Assembly (NCBI GenBank): GCA_017612495.1
Contig: JAGAFQ010000101.1
Span: 1-6,616 of the forward strand
Origin: Clostridia bacterium
Lineage (GTDB): Bacteria > Bacillota > Clostridia > Oscillospirales > CAG-272
DNA: 6,616 nt
Direction of reading: 5' to 3'
Positions within the stretch are counted from its first letter, which is position 1; every line of letters begins with the position of its first letter. The translations under genes were made by a program, and so were the position numbers. Shown in pieces: positions 1-6,616 of the stretch. The notes under the pieces are model-generated. The model saw only the letters and a list, made by a program, of their open reading frames with translations, made no database searches and was not told where the DNA came from.

Positions 1-1151
1 AAAAGGTCGTGGCAATATCTTGTAACGTCGTCAAAATCGAAAATTTTCAGTTCCCGCTTCTCTGATGTCAATTCATCTGAAAAAGCGTTCAGTATGGTAT
101 AGACGTCATCGATAAGGTCAGCTGTTTTTTGCGCAGTGATTTCAATGTCATAAATATTATCGACTTTTCGAGTGAGCGGCACAAAAAAGCGTTTCAGATA
201 TTTTTCTCTGACGCAGTCCTTTACGGTATTGTATTCTTCTTTGGTTCTGATTTCGTCAGCACTAACTCCTCCGGGGACATTCCCGAAAGATTTAATAAGC
301 TCGGGAAAGCGCAAAAACGCATCGCAAAAGCCATACCAGTCGTGCTCTTCGGAAAACGCAGTTATACTGTCAACAAATTCGGTGATTTTATCAATAACAT
401 TTCTTAAAGCCGGTTGATCGCCCGATGACAAGCTCGGCCTTAAATCGGAAAATGGTTTTTTATGGTCGCCGAGTTCGCCGAGTATGTGTTCAAGCGAAAT
501 TTGCCCGTATTTCGATTCAAAGAAATCGGCGGGAGTTTTGATCTTGCGTATTTCATCGGCGCTGTCTTTGAGCATTAAAATACCGCGCGAAAGCGTTGTA
601 AGTTTTTTATAGACGCGTATCAGCTCATCGGCAAGTTCGTGGCTCTTTTTTGCGCTCGAAAATACGGATGCTATGTATTTGAAATTGTTATTAAGCGTGA
701 TTTTCGCAGTCTTGTCGTACAAAGAATCCACAAGTGTTTGCATCACATTGTGCTCAAGTATCAAAGACGTGTTTTCATCGCCGATTTTCATACCTGACGG
801 CAAACCGAGATAATTCATATTTGCCTTTAAAACGGTGAACAAAAAACTGTCTATCGTAGATATGTTTGCACTTGAGAGCATAAGCCTTTGACGGCGCAGA
901 TATTTTGAATCGGGATCGCTTTTGATCCTTTCGTCAAGAGCGGCTCTTATACGGCTTTTCAGTTCATCAGCCGCATCACGTGTAAAAGTGACGACGAGAA
1001 CACGGCGAATATCAAGGCCTATGCTTTCGTCGCAAAGACGCTTTACAAGGCGTTCTGTCAAAACGGTGGTCTTTCCGCTTCCGGCGGCGGCAGAAAGCAG
1101 TAAATCGCCGATTTTTGCATCAATGGCGGCATTCTGTTCTTCTGTTCGCAT
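1..1151 (-). CDS. addA: AddA, helicase-nuclease subunit A (N-terminal part, cut by the window edge)
   Basis: AddA is the active 3'-5' helicase and one of the two nucleases of the AddAB complex, which resects double-strand DNA breaks up to a Chi-like site so that RecA can load. I read 383 codons from ATG at 1151; the frame stays open to base 1. Visible UvrD/SF1 motifs are a Q motif (EEQNAAI, residues 4-10), Walker A AAAGSGKT (21-28, lysine 27), motif Ia VVTFTRDAADELKSRI (53-68) and STIDSF (98-103). Near the edge, FDFDDV (371-376) matches the DFxDL segment that precedes the Walker B DEYQD motif in this family. Walker B, the later helicase motifs and the C-terminal nuclease lie outside the window; full AddA proteins are about 1150-1250 residues. 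The start is supported by GGAGG nine bases upstream and by the usual family N-terminus. It follows addB after four bases, so it is the third visible gene of the operon. Confidence 0.93.
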   Translation of the reverse strand, partial: MRTEEQNAAIDAKIGDLLLSAAAGSGKTTVLTERLVKRLCDESIGLDIRRVLVVTFTRDAADELKSRIRAALDERIKSDPDSKYLRRQRLMLSSANISTIDSFLFTVLKANMNYLGLPSGMKIGDENTSLILEHNVMQTLVDSLYDKTAKITLNNNFKYIASVFSSAKKSHELADELIRVYKKLTTLSRGILMLKDSADEIRKIKTPADFFESKYGQISLEHILGELGDHKKPFSDLRPSLSSGDQPALRNVIDKITEFVDSITAFSEEHDWYGFCDAFLRFPELIKSFGNVPGGVSADEIRTKEEYNTVKDCVREKYLKRFFVPLTRKVDNIYDIEITAQKTADLIDDVYTILNAFSDELTSEKRELKIFDFDDVTRYCHDL

Positions 1152-1155
1152 AGAG

Positions 1156-4100
1156 CTAATCCTCCGTTTCTTCACACTCGTCGTTTATGCGCTTATCTAC
1201 CAAACGACATATATTTTTCATCTTGCAATACTCGCAGTCCGACTTAACATCGCAGACTTTACCGTCGTTTACGATAAATCCGCGTGCAGAAGCATTTCCG
1301 CTCTTAAGATCCGTCACAATTTTTTTAACGTTATCGTTGCAAGTTTCAAAAAGTTTTTCAAATTCCAAACCCGATGCCAGTCGTCTGAAGCTGCGCGAAT
1401 CGATATCGCCGTTTTTTTTGAACTTTATGTTTGTATATTCAGAAGTTTCACTTGAATCGATCGCCTTTAATATAGCCGTATCATTGAGATATAAGCCGTC
1501 GCGTTTGAGCGACTTTTTACCGCCTGCGTAAGCGGCATCGTCACCGGGATCAAAATAGAGAGATTGTGACGGGAGCGACGTCAAATGATAGCAGGCACCG
1601 GCGGGCAGACGCTTTTCTTTGCCGTCTTTTTTGCCTCGGCACATAGCGCCGAGATAGATGATAAGCTGCATATCCGACCCTTGTTTGATTTTGTTGATAT
1701 CAAACTTTTTGTTTCCGGTTTTATAGTCGACGACTTTTATATATTTGTCGTTGCCGGCATCATATTCATCGACTCTGTCCACCTTGCCGTTTATATGCGC
1801 AAAACAGCCGTCATCAAGCGGTATATTAAGCTCATATTCACTGTCTTTTCCGCCTATCTTGACCTCATAATACAATGGCTTGAAATTACTGTTTTTGAAT
1901 TCATCGACAATGTTGTGGATAACGAGTTCCGTTGCCAAAGAGAGTCTTTCCATCTGCGCCGAAATTCCGCACTCGGCATCGACGCCCAAAACCTTCTTTG
2001 AATAGTCGGCGGTGAAATTTTTAAGATAACTTGCAATATTTTCGCCGCTCTTGCCGTAAACTTCGTCAAATTTTTTGTCGGAATACATTTTTTTGAGCGT
2101 GGTCTCAAGCGCCTTGTGAACGAAATTGCCGACGTCCACCGCCTGCACCGCGCCGCTCGGCTTCTCGGAAAGGCGCAAAATGTATTTGAGATAATACGCA
2201 AAACGGCATTTTGTGTAGGAATCAAGACGAGAATGCGAAATATAGATATCTCCGCCGAAAATGTCGTCAGCGACTGATTTATCTATGGCGATGTTTCTGT
2301 TGATAAGACCTTTTGAGAGCATATCGAGTTTTGACATTTCGGTTTCATCGGAAATAAGTTTTTTAATAAGAGCGCCGTTTTCGGTCTTATTGTATGCCGC
2401 AGCCGCCTCAAAAGCCGTTTTCTGTGAGAATATCCTTTCTGACGGCAATATGGCCGAAGCATTTTCAAAATCGAGTTTCGGCATTATTTTTTGCATATCG
2501 ATAATGGCGACAGACGGCATATTTTTCTTGCCCGAAGCAGCACCCGCATTGTAAGAAACGATGAGTTCTTCAGATGCCGCCGAAGCCGCAAGATAGAAAT
2601 AAAACAGTTCTTTCTTTTGACGCATTTCAATATCGTTTGAGAAATCAACGTCGTTTTGCCTTAAGATCTCATATTCATATTCATCGAAAATGCCTCCGGC
2701 ATCGGCACATAACGGAAAATCGCCCTCTGATACACCGGGTATATACATGACCTTGGTGCTGTATGCGCGCATAGTCGTTGCCTCGGTGATAAGGACCTGA
2801 TCGGTGCAGGAAGGTATCTTGCCGTAATCGGCATCGCTTAAAACCGATAAAAAGAGTTTTGAATACTCATAAACACTGCACGGCATATTGCAGCAGGCAC
2901 AAACAAGTTCGTCGAGCGCCGAAACTATCGCCCTCCAAAGAGTTGCAAATTCAAGTTTTTCGGCGGTTTGCTCGGTGAAGCTCGATTTATCATTCAAGAC
3001 AGATGCATTCGTTTTTGACAAAAATGAATAAACAGCTTCGGAAATTGTCTTTACCGTGAGCGTCTTTGACGAGAAGGTAGCAAACAGATCAGAAAGCGAG
3101 TCGACCACCTTTTTGCGGATCTCGTTTATCTTTTCAAGTTTCACTTTTGCACCGTCTGAAAATTCTTCGACAAAGCCGTCGGGATTATAGTTGAAATCAC
3201 CCGATATGAAGCGTCTGCCGCTGATGTTCCAGGTCGCAATATAGTTTTCGAGCAAGAAACATTCCTCGTCGTCGATACCGCAAAGGCCGGTCTTGATGTA
3301 TGAAAGAATATCGTCGATCTTATAGTTTCGGCAATATATCGAGAAAGCGGACTGTATAAGCGAAACAAGGGGCGTAGTTTTTACGTCTTCCCTTTTCGAC
3401 ATAAAATACGGAATGTCATATTTTTTGAAAACCGCGTCGATAATGCCTGAGTATCTCTCGATGCCTCTTATCGCAACGGCAAAATCAGAAAATTTATATC
3501 CGCATCGTATCTTTTGACAAATATCCGTTGCGATTTTTTCGGCTTCGTCAAAAGCATCATCGGCAAAAAAGGCATGAATGTGGCTCGGCTTATCGGCATA
3601 TACCTTGCCGTCGTCGCGGAACAAATGCGCCTCGACAAAAGCTATCTCATCGTTCGATGCTCTGTAATTTTTCTCTTCGAGTTTATTGAGTGCTACCTTT
3701 GAATTCACTCTGCCGGCACACCCCATAAGACGGCTCATAAAGTCGTCGGCGGGCGCAAAAAGATCGCACTTCCTGTCGGCATCGCGGCAAAGAGATATGC
3801 AAACGTTATCGGCCTGACGCAAGATCTCCTCAAAAACCGAAAACTGCTGCGGTGTAAAGCCGATAAAGCCGTCAAAATAAACGTCTGATCCTGCAAAAAA
3901 ACTGTTGCTTTTAAGTTTATTCGCAAGTACGTTCAGCTCGTTTTGCGGATTGTCGAACTTCTTTTCGAGTTCGCTTTCATAGCTTTGGTAAATCAGAGCG
4001 ATATCCGAAAGCTTATTTGAAAGCTGCTCCGATGTGTTCTTTGTTTTTTCCGACGTCATGATCAGTTTCTCGGCGGTGATGTTATACATTTTGCAATCGT

Positions 4101-4473
4101 TTATTGCGCCGAGTATTTCGTCAAGCACAAATGTATCTGACATCTGTGTTTCGGAATAGAGTTTGAGCTGACTTTTGACAGAGCCGATAGACGACCACAA
4201 AACCGTTCTGCAAATACCTTTAGTGGGCAAATGATATGATAGATCGCCCAAGCATCTTCCGACAAAGTTCGGCAAACGCGAGAAATTGAGCACTTCAAGC
4301 CCCAGCGTATCGATATCCGAAAGCTGCAAGGTTATGCGTCTTTCGGCGGCGACGGCATCCTGCGGCGGCACTATGTAATATGCCTTTTTGCCCGAAAGCA
4401 GAGTTGCTCTTATTTTTTCGCAAATTTTATGGCTCTTTCCGCCTCCGGCGCGTGCTTCAATGATCTCGAGCAT
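1156..4473 (-). CDS. addB: AddB, helicase-nuclease subunit B with iron-sulfur nuclease domain
   Basis: AddB partners AddA in double-strand end resection; in the family its helicase fold is degenerate and serves Chi recognition, while its C-terminal PD-(D/E)XK nuclease cuts the 5' strand. The protein has 1105 residues, close to the roughly 1150 of Bacillota homologues. Seen in order: Walker A ARAGGGKS (7-14, lysine 13); YYIVPPQ near 32-38; FDGFIGFTPQQ (200-210), a strong AddB signature; IPYFMSKRE near 355-363; GVSEGDFP near 580; then the nuclease with histidine 786, GKVDRVD (896-902), VVDYKTG (914-920, catalytic pair D916 and K918) and QLIIY (936-940). The 4Fe-4S ligands are all present: C756, then C1080-x2-C1083-x5-C1089. 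The nuclease therefore looks intact. The first Walker A glycine is alanine (A7). The ATG overlaps the queG stop by one base (TGATG) and has GGAGGG six bases upstream. Confidence 0.96.
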   Translation of the reverse strand: MLEIIEARAGGGKSHKICEKIRATLLSGKKAYYIVPPQDAVAAERRITLQLSDIDTLGLEVLNFSRLPNFVGRCLGDLSYHLPTKGICRTVLWSSIGSVKSQLKLYSETQMSDTFVLDEILGAINDCKMYNITAEKLIMTSEKTKNTSEQLSNKLSDIALIYQSYESELEKKFDNPQNELNVLANKLKSNSFFAGSDVYFDGFIGFTPQQFSVFEEILRQADNVCISLCRDADRKCDLFAPADDFMSRLMGCAGRVNSKVALNKLEEKNYRASNDEIAFVEAHLFRDDGKVYADKPSHIHAFFADDAFDEAEKIATDICQKIRCGYKFSDFAVAIRGIERYSGIIDAVFKKYDIPYFMSKREDVKTTPLVSLIQSAFSIYCRNYKIDDILSYIKTGLCGIDDEECFLLENYIATWNISGRRFISGDFNYNPDGFVEEFSDGAKVKLEKINEIRKKVVDSLSDLFATFSSKTLTVKTISEAVYSFLSKTNASVLNDKSSFTEQTAEKLEFATLWRAIVSALDELVCACCNMPCSVYEYSKLFLSVLSDADYGKIPSCTDQVLITEATTMRAYSTKVMYIPGVSEGDFPLCADAGGIFDEYEYEILRQNDVDFSNDIEMRQKKELFYFYLAASAASEELIVSYNAGAASGKKNMPSVAIIDMQKIMPKLDFENASAILPSERIFSQKTAFEAAAAYNKTENGALIKKLISDETEMSKLDMLSKGLINRNIAIDKSVADDIFGGDIYISHSRLDSYTKCRFAYYLKYILRLSEKPSGAVQAVDVGNFVHKALETTLKKMYSDKKFDEVYGKSGENIASYLKNFTADYSKKVLGVDAECGISAQMERLSLATELVIHNIVDEFKNSNFKPLYYEVKIGGKDSEYELNIPLDDGCFAHINGKVDRVDEYDAGNDKYIKVVDYKTGNKKFDINKIKQGSDMQLIIYLGAMCRGKKDGKEKRLPAGACYHLTSLPSQSLYFDPGDDAAYAGGKKSLKRDGLYLNDTAILKAIDSSETSEYTNIKFKKNGDIDSRSFRRLASGLEFEKLFETCNDNVKKIVTDLKSGNASARGFIVNDGKVCDVKSDCEYCKMKNICRLVDKRINDECEETED
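1161..1165 (-). promoter_or_regulatory. Ribosome-binding site of addA, inside the end of addB
   Basis: GGAGG on the minus strand, nine bases before the addA ATG, lies within the last codons of addB. It is the same CGGAGG core as at addB, which would suit balanced synthesis of the two subunits. Confidence 0.8.
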
Positions 4474-5318
4474 CAGTTTCCCTCCGTTTTATCAGAATAA
4501 ATGATCGCAAGGTTTCTCAAAATCGTCGCTCTGCCTCTCCAGGCAAAAGCGGTCTTTGAGAATTCTTCATCAGAAAGATTTTCAATGTAAGTCCTATCTA
4601 TACACGTCATTTCGCTCTCGCAAAAATAGTCTATGGTGCTGAAAATCGAGCCTGCATCGACAGCTTTTTCTGTGTACGGGCAAACTAATTGACAGATATC
4701 GCATCCCCACGCAGAACCGTATTTTTTGATGACGTTCTCTTCAAATGGCGAGAGTTCGCCTTTCTTCTGTGTCAGAGCCGATAAGCATTCAATGCCCGAT
4801 AAATTCATCGGGCAAACCTCTTTGCATTTGTTGCAGTGCAAACATTCGCTCTTTGATTTAGACGGGATACGTATATCGATCTTGTCAAAATCGACGTCGC
4901 AAATCAACTCTCCGATAAAGAAAAAAGATGAATATTTTTCGTTTATGACAAGCCCGTTATCGCCGCAAAAGCCGAGGTTGCAAGACAGCGCCGCCGCTCT
5001 TTCGTCAATGGGCGAGTTATCGCCGAAACCTGCAAAACGGTTTTGGGGGAATTTTTCTTTAAGCTTTGATATCAGGCGGTCAAAAAGCAACGAAAAATAT
5101 AAGTGATAATCGGGTACACAAGAATACAAAGATATATTTCTGCCCTTATTATAAAAGGTTTTATGCGACAAATAAGGGACAGCGAACACGATGACGGAAA
5201 GCGGCTTTTCGTCCTGAAAACATTTTTGTATCTTGCGCTCATTTAGAACGCGGCATTTATCAAACGGAAGTTTTGATATTACCTCGATTTTTTCGCTTTT
5301 GAACAATTCGGAAAACAT
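4473..5318 (-). CDS. queG: Epoxyqueuosine reductase QueG, short form
   Basis: QueG is a cytoplasmic cobalamin- and 4Fe-4S-dependent reductase that converts epoxyqueuosine to queuosine at position 34 of tRNAs with GUN anticodons. This protein has 281 residues. Seen: DYHLYFSLLFDRL (70-82), matching the family DYH segment; DNSPIDERAAA (100-110), which holds the conserved acidic residue of the DxxPxxER motif; NLGFCGDNGLVIN (114-126) followed by SSFFFIGEL; a ferredoxin-like set of eight cysteines, C159-x2-C162-x2-C165-x3-C169-P, C178, C206-x2-C209-x3-C213-P, enough for two 4Fe-4S clusters; and AWRGRATILRNLAI (259-272). It lacks most of the C-terminal HEAT-repeat region of the roughly 380-residue E. 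coli enzyme, and the usual GKN of the active-site loop reads GDN. The only methionine before residue 171 is the start, so the start is secure, although its ribosome-binding site (GCGGTG) is weak. First gene of the queG-addB-addA operon. An alternative is a related corrinoid iron-sulfur reductase of unknown substrate. Confidence 0.78.
   Translation of the reverse strand: MFSELFKSEKIEVISKLPFDKCRVLNERKIQKCFQDEKPLSVIVFAVPYLSHKTFYNKGRNISLYSCVPDYHLYFSLLFDRLISKLKEKFPQNRFAGFGDNSPIDERAAALSCNLGFCGDNGLVINEKYSSFFFIGELICDVDFDKIDIRIPSKSKSECLHCNKCKEVCPMNLSGIECLSALTQKKGELSPFEENVIKKYGSAWGCDICQLVCPYTEKAVDAGSIFSTIDYFCESEMTCIDRTYIENLSDEEFSKTAFAWRGRATILRNLAIIYSDKTEGN
4480..4485 (-). promoter_or_regulatory. Ribosome-binding site of addB, inside the end of queG
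   Basis: GGAGGG on the minus strand, six bases before the addB ATG, lies within the last codons of queG. With the TGATG stop-start overlap it supports re-initiation by ribosomes finishing queG. Confidence 0.8.
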
Positions 5319-5323
5319 TTTCG

Positions 5324-5329
5324 CACCGC
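5324..5329 (-). promoter_or_regulatory. Weak ribosome-binding site of queG
   Basis: On the minus strand GCGGTG lies five bases (CGAAA) before ATG 5318. It has the same place and shape as the GAGGTG-CAAAT of the divergent aminotransferase gene, with one mismatch in the core. It is much weaker than the GGAGG sites of addB and addA in the same operon. Confidence 0.45.
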
Positions 5330-5347
5330 CCTAAAAAATTTAGTTTA

Positions 5348-5376
5348 ATTATAACACAATATAATATCAAAATCCA
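5348..5376 (-). promoter_or_regulatory. Candidate sigma-A promoter of the queG-addB-addA operon
   Basis: On the minus strand there is a perfect -10 TATAAT (5353 down to 5348) with an extended -10 TG (TGTTATAAT) and a weak -35 TGGATT (5376 down to 5371), separated by 17 bases. The -35 matches only three of six consensus positions, so the extended -10 would carry most of the recognition. The predicted transcript would start near 5341 and give a leader of about 22 bases before the queG ATG. No other promoter-like site is obvious within the operon, where the genes are packed without gaps, so this may drive all three genes. Motif matches are seen; activity is inferred. Confidence 0.6.
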
Positions 5377-5403
5377 TAGTGGATTTTTTCTGTTTTGTGT
5401 GAT
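5351..5403. repeat. Outer imperfect inverted repeat (ataacacaa / ttgtgtgat)
   Basis: Nine-base arms at 5351-5359 and 5395-5403 match eight of nine when one is reverse-complemented. Their centre (5377) is one base from that of the inner palindrome (5378). Part of the similarity comes from both arms containing the TG of an extended -10, so it is not fully independent of the promoters. Confidence 0.4.
5369..5387. repeat. Perfect inverted repeat covering both divergent -35 boxes
   Basis: The 19 bases aaaatccatagtggatttt have eight-base arms (5369-5376 and 5380-5387) around the three-base centre TAG. The arms contain the TGGATT -35 boxes of the two divergent promoters. The position and symmetry would suit an operator for a dimeric regulator controlling both sides, or may simply be a compact back-to-back promoter. 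The arms are AT-rich, which raises the chance of a fortuitous palindrome. The repeat itself is seen; an operator role is inference. Confidence 0.55.
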
Positions 5404-5408
5404 ATGAT
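5380..5408 (+). promoter_or_regulatory. Candidate sigma-A promoter of the aminotransferase gene
   Basis: On the plus strand, TGGATT (5380-5385), a 17-base spacer and TATGAT (5403-5408) form a promoter whose -10 is again extended (TGATATGAT, 5400-5408). Predicted start near 5415, leader of about 27 bases. Overlapping alternatives for the -10 are TATTAT (5408-5413) and TATACA (5411-5416), but neither has a better -35 at 16-18 bases. The match is weaker than on the opposite strand. Its -35 is the mirror copy of the queG-operon -35. Confidence 0.5.
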
Positions 5409-5430
5409 ATTATACATATTAACCGAATGC

Positions 5431-5436
5431 GAGGTG
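5431..5436 (+). promoter_or_regulatory. Ribosome-binding site of the aminotransferase gene
   Basis: GAGGTG lies five bases (CAAAT) before ATG 5442 and decides this start over the in-frame ATG at 5460, which has no such site. Confidence 0.7.
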
Positions 5437-5441
5437 CAAAT

Positions 5442-6616
5442 ATGATTTTCCCGGAAAAAATGGTCGATTTAGGCAAGAACCGTTCAGTTATTCGCGAACT
5501 TTTCGAATACGGTAACAAAAGAAAAACCGAAATAGGCAAAGATAACGTTTTTGATTTCAGTCTCGGCAACCCGAGTGTTGATCCGCCGAAGTGCGTCAAC
5601 GAATCGATAATCAAGCTTTTAACCGAAAAAAGCAATATCGAACTTCACGGCTATACGTCTGCGCCCGGAGATTTTGAGGTGCGCACGTCAATCGCCGAAT
5701 ATATCAATAAATCTTTCGGCACCGCTCTTTCGACCGACAATATCTATATGACTGTCGGTGCCGCGGCATCTCTTACAATTTCTCTTAATGCTATATGCAA
5801 ACCGGGAAATGAAGTTATAACGTTTGCGCCGTTCTTTCCCGAATACCGCGTTTTTGTCGAGAATGCGGGCGCAAATCTCGTCGTATGCCCTCTTGTCGGC
5901 AAAAATTTCGACGTTGATTTCGATATGTTTGAAAAGTCGATAAATAAAAACACCCGCGCTGTCATCATAAATTCGCCCAACAATCCATCCGGCGTCGTTT
6001 TGAGTGAAGAGACGATAAAAAAGATATCGGATATTCTGCAAATAAAGGAGAAAGAATATAAAGAGCCCATCTACATCATCGCCGATGAGCCTTACCGTGA
6101 GCTGACTTACGGCGCAAAGGTGCCGTATATAATGAACTACTACGACGATACCATCGTCTGCTATTCGTTCAGCAAATCCCTCTCCCTCCCCGGTGAGCGA
6201 CTCGGCTATATCGCCGTATGCAACAAAGCGAAATATGAAAAAGATCTCTTTGCGGCGATCTGCGGTGCCGGACGCGCTCTCGGCTTTGTGTGCGCGCCGA
6301 GCCTATTTCAAAGAGTATGCGCTATGTGTCTCGGCAAGACGTCTGATATTTCGGTCTATAAAACGAACCGTGATCTGCTCTATAACTCACTTACAAAATT
6401 CGGCTTTGAATGCGTTCATCCCGACGGTGCTTTCTACCTGTTCATGAAATCTCCGATCGCCGATGCAAACGAATTTTCGGAATTTGCGAAAAAATATGAG
6501 CTTTTGCTTGTGCCGAGCGATTCTTTCGGAATGCCCGGATATGTCAGAATTTCTTATTGTGTCGATACCGATATGATAAAGCACTCACTTTCAGCCTTTG
6601 AAAAACTTGCAAAAGA
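5442..6616 (+). CDS. PLP-dependent class I/II aminotransferase (C-terminal tip cut by the window edge)
   Basis: A fold-type I pyridoxal-phosphate aminotransferase, cytoplasmic, of the aspartate aminotransferase-like group; the substrate cannot be fixed from sequence. I read 391 codons from ATG at 5442 with no stop before the edge. Because the reading already includes YCVDTDMIKHSLSAFEKLAK, typical of the extreme C-terminus, only a few residues are probably missing. Seen: FDFSLGNPSVDPP near 37-49; HGYTSAPG, the YxxxxG region; VGAAAS, the PLP phosphate-binding turn; SPNNPSG (178-184, N181 contacting the PLP ring oxygen in the family); DEPYRE (215-220, D215 pairing with the PLP nitrogen and Y218); SFSKSLSLPGERLGY with the Schiff-base lysine K245; and YVRISYC with R369, which binds the substrate carboxylate. 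All catalytic residues are present. The start is supported by GAGGTG five bases upstream and by the fit of MIFPEK to the family N-terminus. A later ATG at 5460 is less likely. Transcribed divergently from queG. Confidence 0.92.
   Translation, partial: MIFPEKMVDLGKNRSVIRELFEYGNKRKTEIGKDNVFDFSLGNPSVDPPKCVNESIIKLLTEKSNIELHGYTSAPGDFEVRTSIAEYINKSFGTALSTDNIYMTVGAAASLTISLNAICKPGNEVITFAPFFPEYRVFVENAGANLVVCPLVGKNFDVDFDMFEKSINKNTRAVIINSPNNPSGVVLSEETIKKISDILQIKEKEYKEPIYIIADEPYRELTYGAKVPYIMNYYDDTIVCYSFSKSLSLPGERLGYIAVCNKAKYEKDLFAAICGAGRALGFVCAPSLFQRVCAMCLGKTSDISVYKTNRDLLYNSLTKFGFECVHPDGAFYLFMKSPIADANEFSEFAKKYELLLVPSDSFGMPGYVRISYCVDTDMIKHSLSAFEKLAK

Noticed and set aside
129..417. Two short plus-strand frames near the left edge
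   Set aside because: They are antisense to addA, which reads continuously through the region.
922..1455. A 177-codon plus-strand open frame across the addA/addB junction
   Set aside because: It is antisense to two genes with clear motifs, has no ribosome-binding site or recognisable domain, and its composition follows from the codon pattern of the opposite strand.
1585..2001. A 138-codon plus-strand open frame with hydrophobic stretches
   Set aside because: It lies antisense to the AddB nuclease domain, including the DYK motif; the hydrophobic look is what reverse-complemented lysine- and aspartate-rich codons produce.
5369..5390. The palindrome followed by a T run as a rho-independent terminator
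   Set aside because: The stem is AT-rich with only two GC pairs, and no gene on the plus strand ends upstream of it; it sits between divergent genes where no terminator is needed.
5345..5635. A 96-codon minus-strand open frame upstream of queG
   Set aside because: It starts inside the aminotransferase gene and ends in the promoter region, has no ribosome-binding site, and shows no domain.
5688..6070. Two overlapping minus-strand open frames of 108 and 117 codons
   Set aside because: Both are antisense to the conserved core of the aminotransferase.
1..6616. CRISPR array, tRNA, riboswitch, insertion sequence, toxin-antitoxin or other defence genes
   Set aside because: The window is almost fully coding for recognised housekeeping proteins. 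I saw no regularly spaced repeats, terminal inverted repeats with target duplications or tRNA-like cloverleaf sequence, and the 123-base gap is too short for most riboswitches.

Overview
The window looks like chromosomal DNA of a Bacillota bacterium, most likely a clostridial gut-type lineage (Oscillospiraceae or Christensenellales-like); this is an inference. The evidence is the presence of AddAB instead of RecBCD, an AddB with the iron-sulfur nuclease of Bacillota, strong GGAGG ribosome-binding sites, moderate GC content, and an aminotransferase that closely resembles a subfamily familiar from clostridia. There is no sign of a phage, insertion sequence, CRISPR array, RNA gene or transferred island.

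The left four fifths (1-5318) is one minus-strand operon read right to left: a short QueG-type epoxyqueuosine reductase (4473-5318), then addB (1156-4473), then addA (start at 1151, running off the left edge after 383 codons). queG and addB overlap by one base (TGATG). addB and addA are four bases apart. Both add genes have a strong GGAGG site inside the preceding gene, so translation of the three is probably coupled. AddA and AddB form the helicase-nuclease that processes double-strand DNA ends for RecA-dependent repair. QueG makes the last step of queuosine synthesis in tRNA. No functional link between the two processes is evident beyond co-transcription.

The right end (5442-6616) holds a plus-strand class I/II PLP-dependent aminotransferase that runs off the right edge very near its expected C-terminus. 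It is divergent from the queG operon.

The 123-base intergenic region (5319-5441) is the only non-coding stretch. It has two back-to-back sigma-A-like promoters, each an extended -10 (TGnTATRAT) with a weak TGGATT -35 exactly 17 bases away. The two -35 boxes are the arms of a perfect palindrome, with a looser outer inverted repeat around it. This is the most interesting non-coding signal. Otherwise the window is ordinary housekeeping sequence, and I see no convincing undescribed system.
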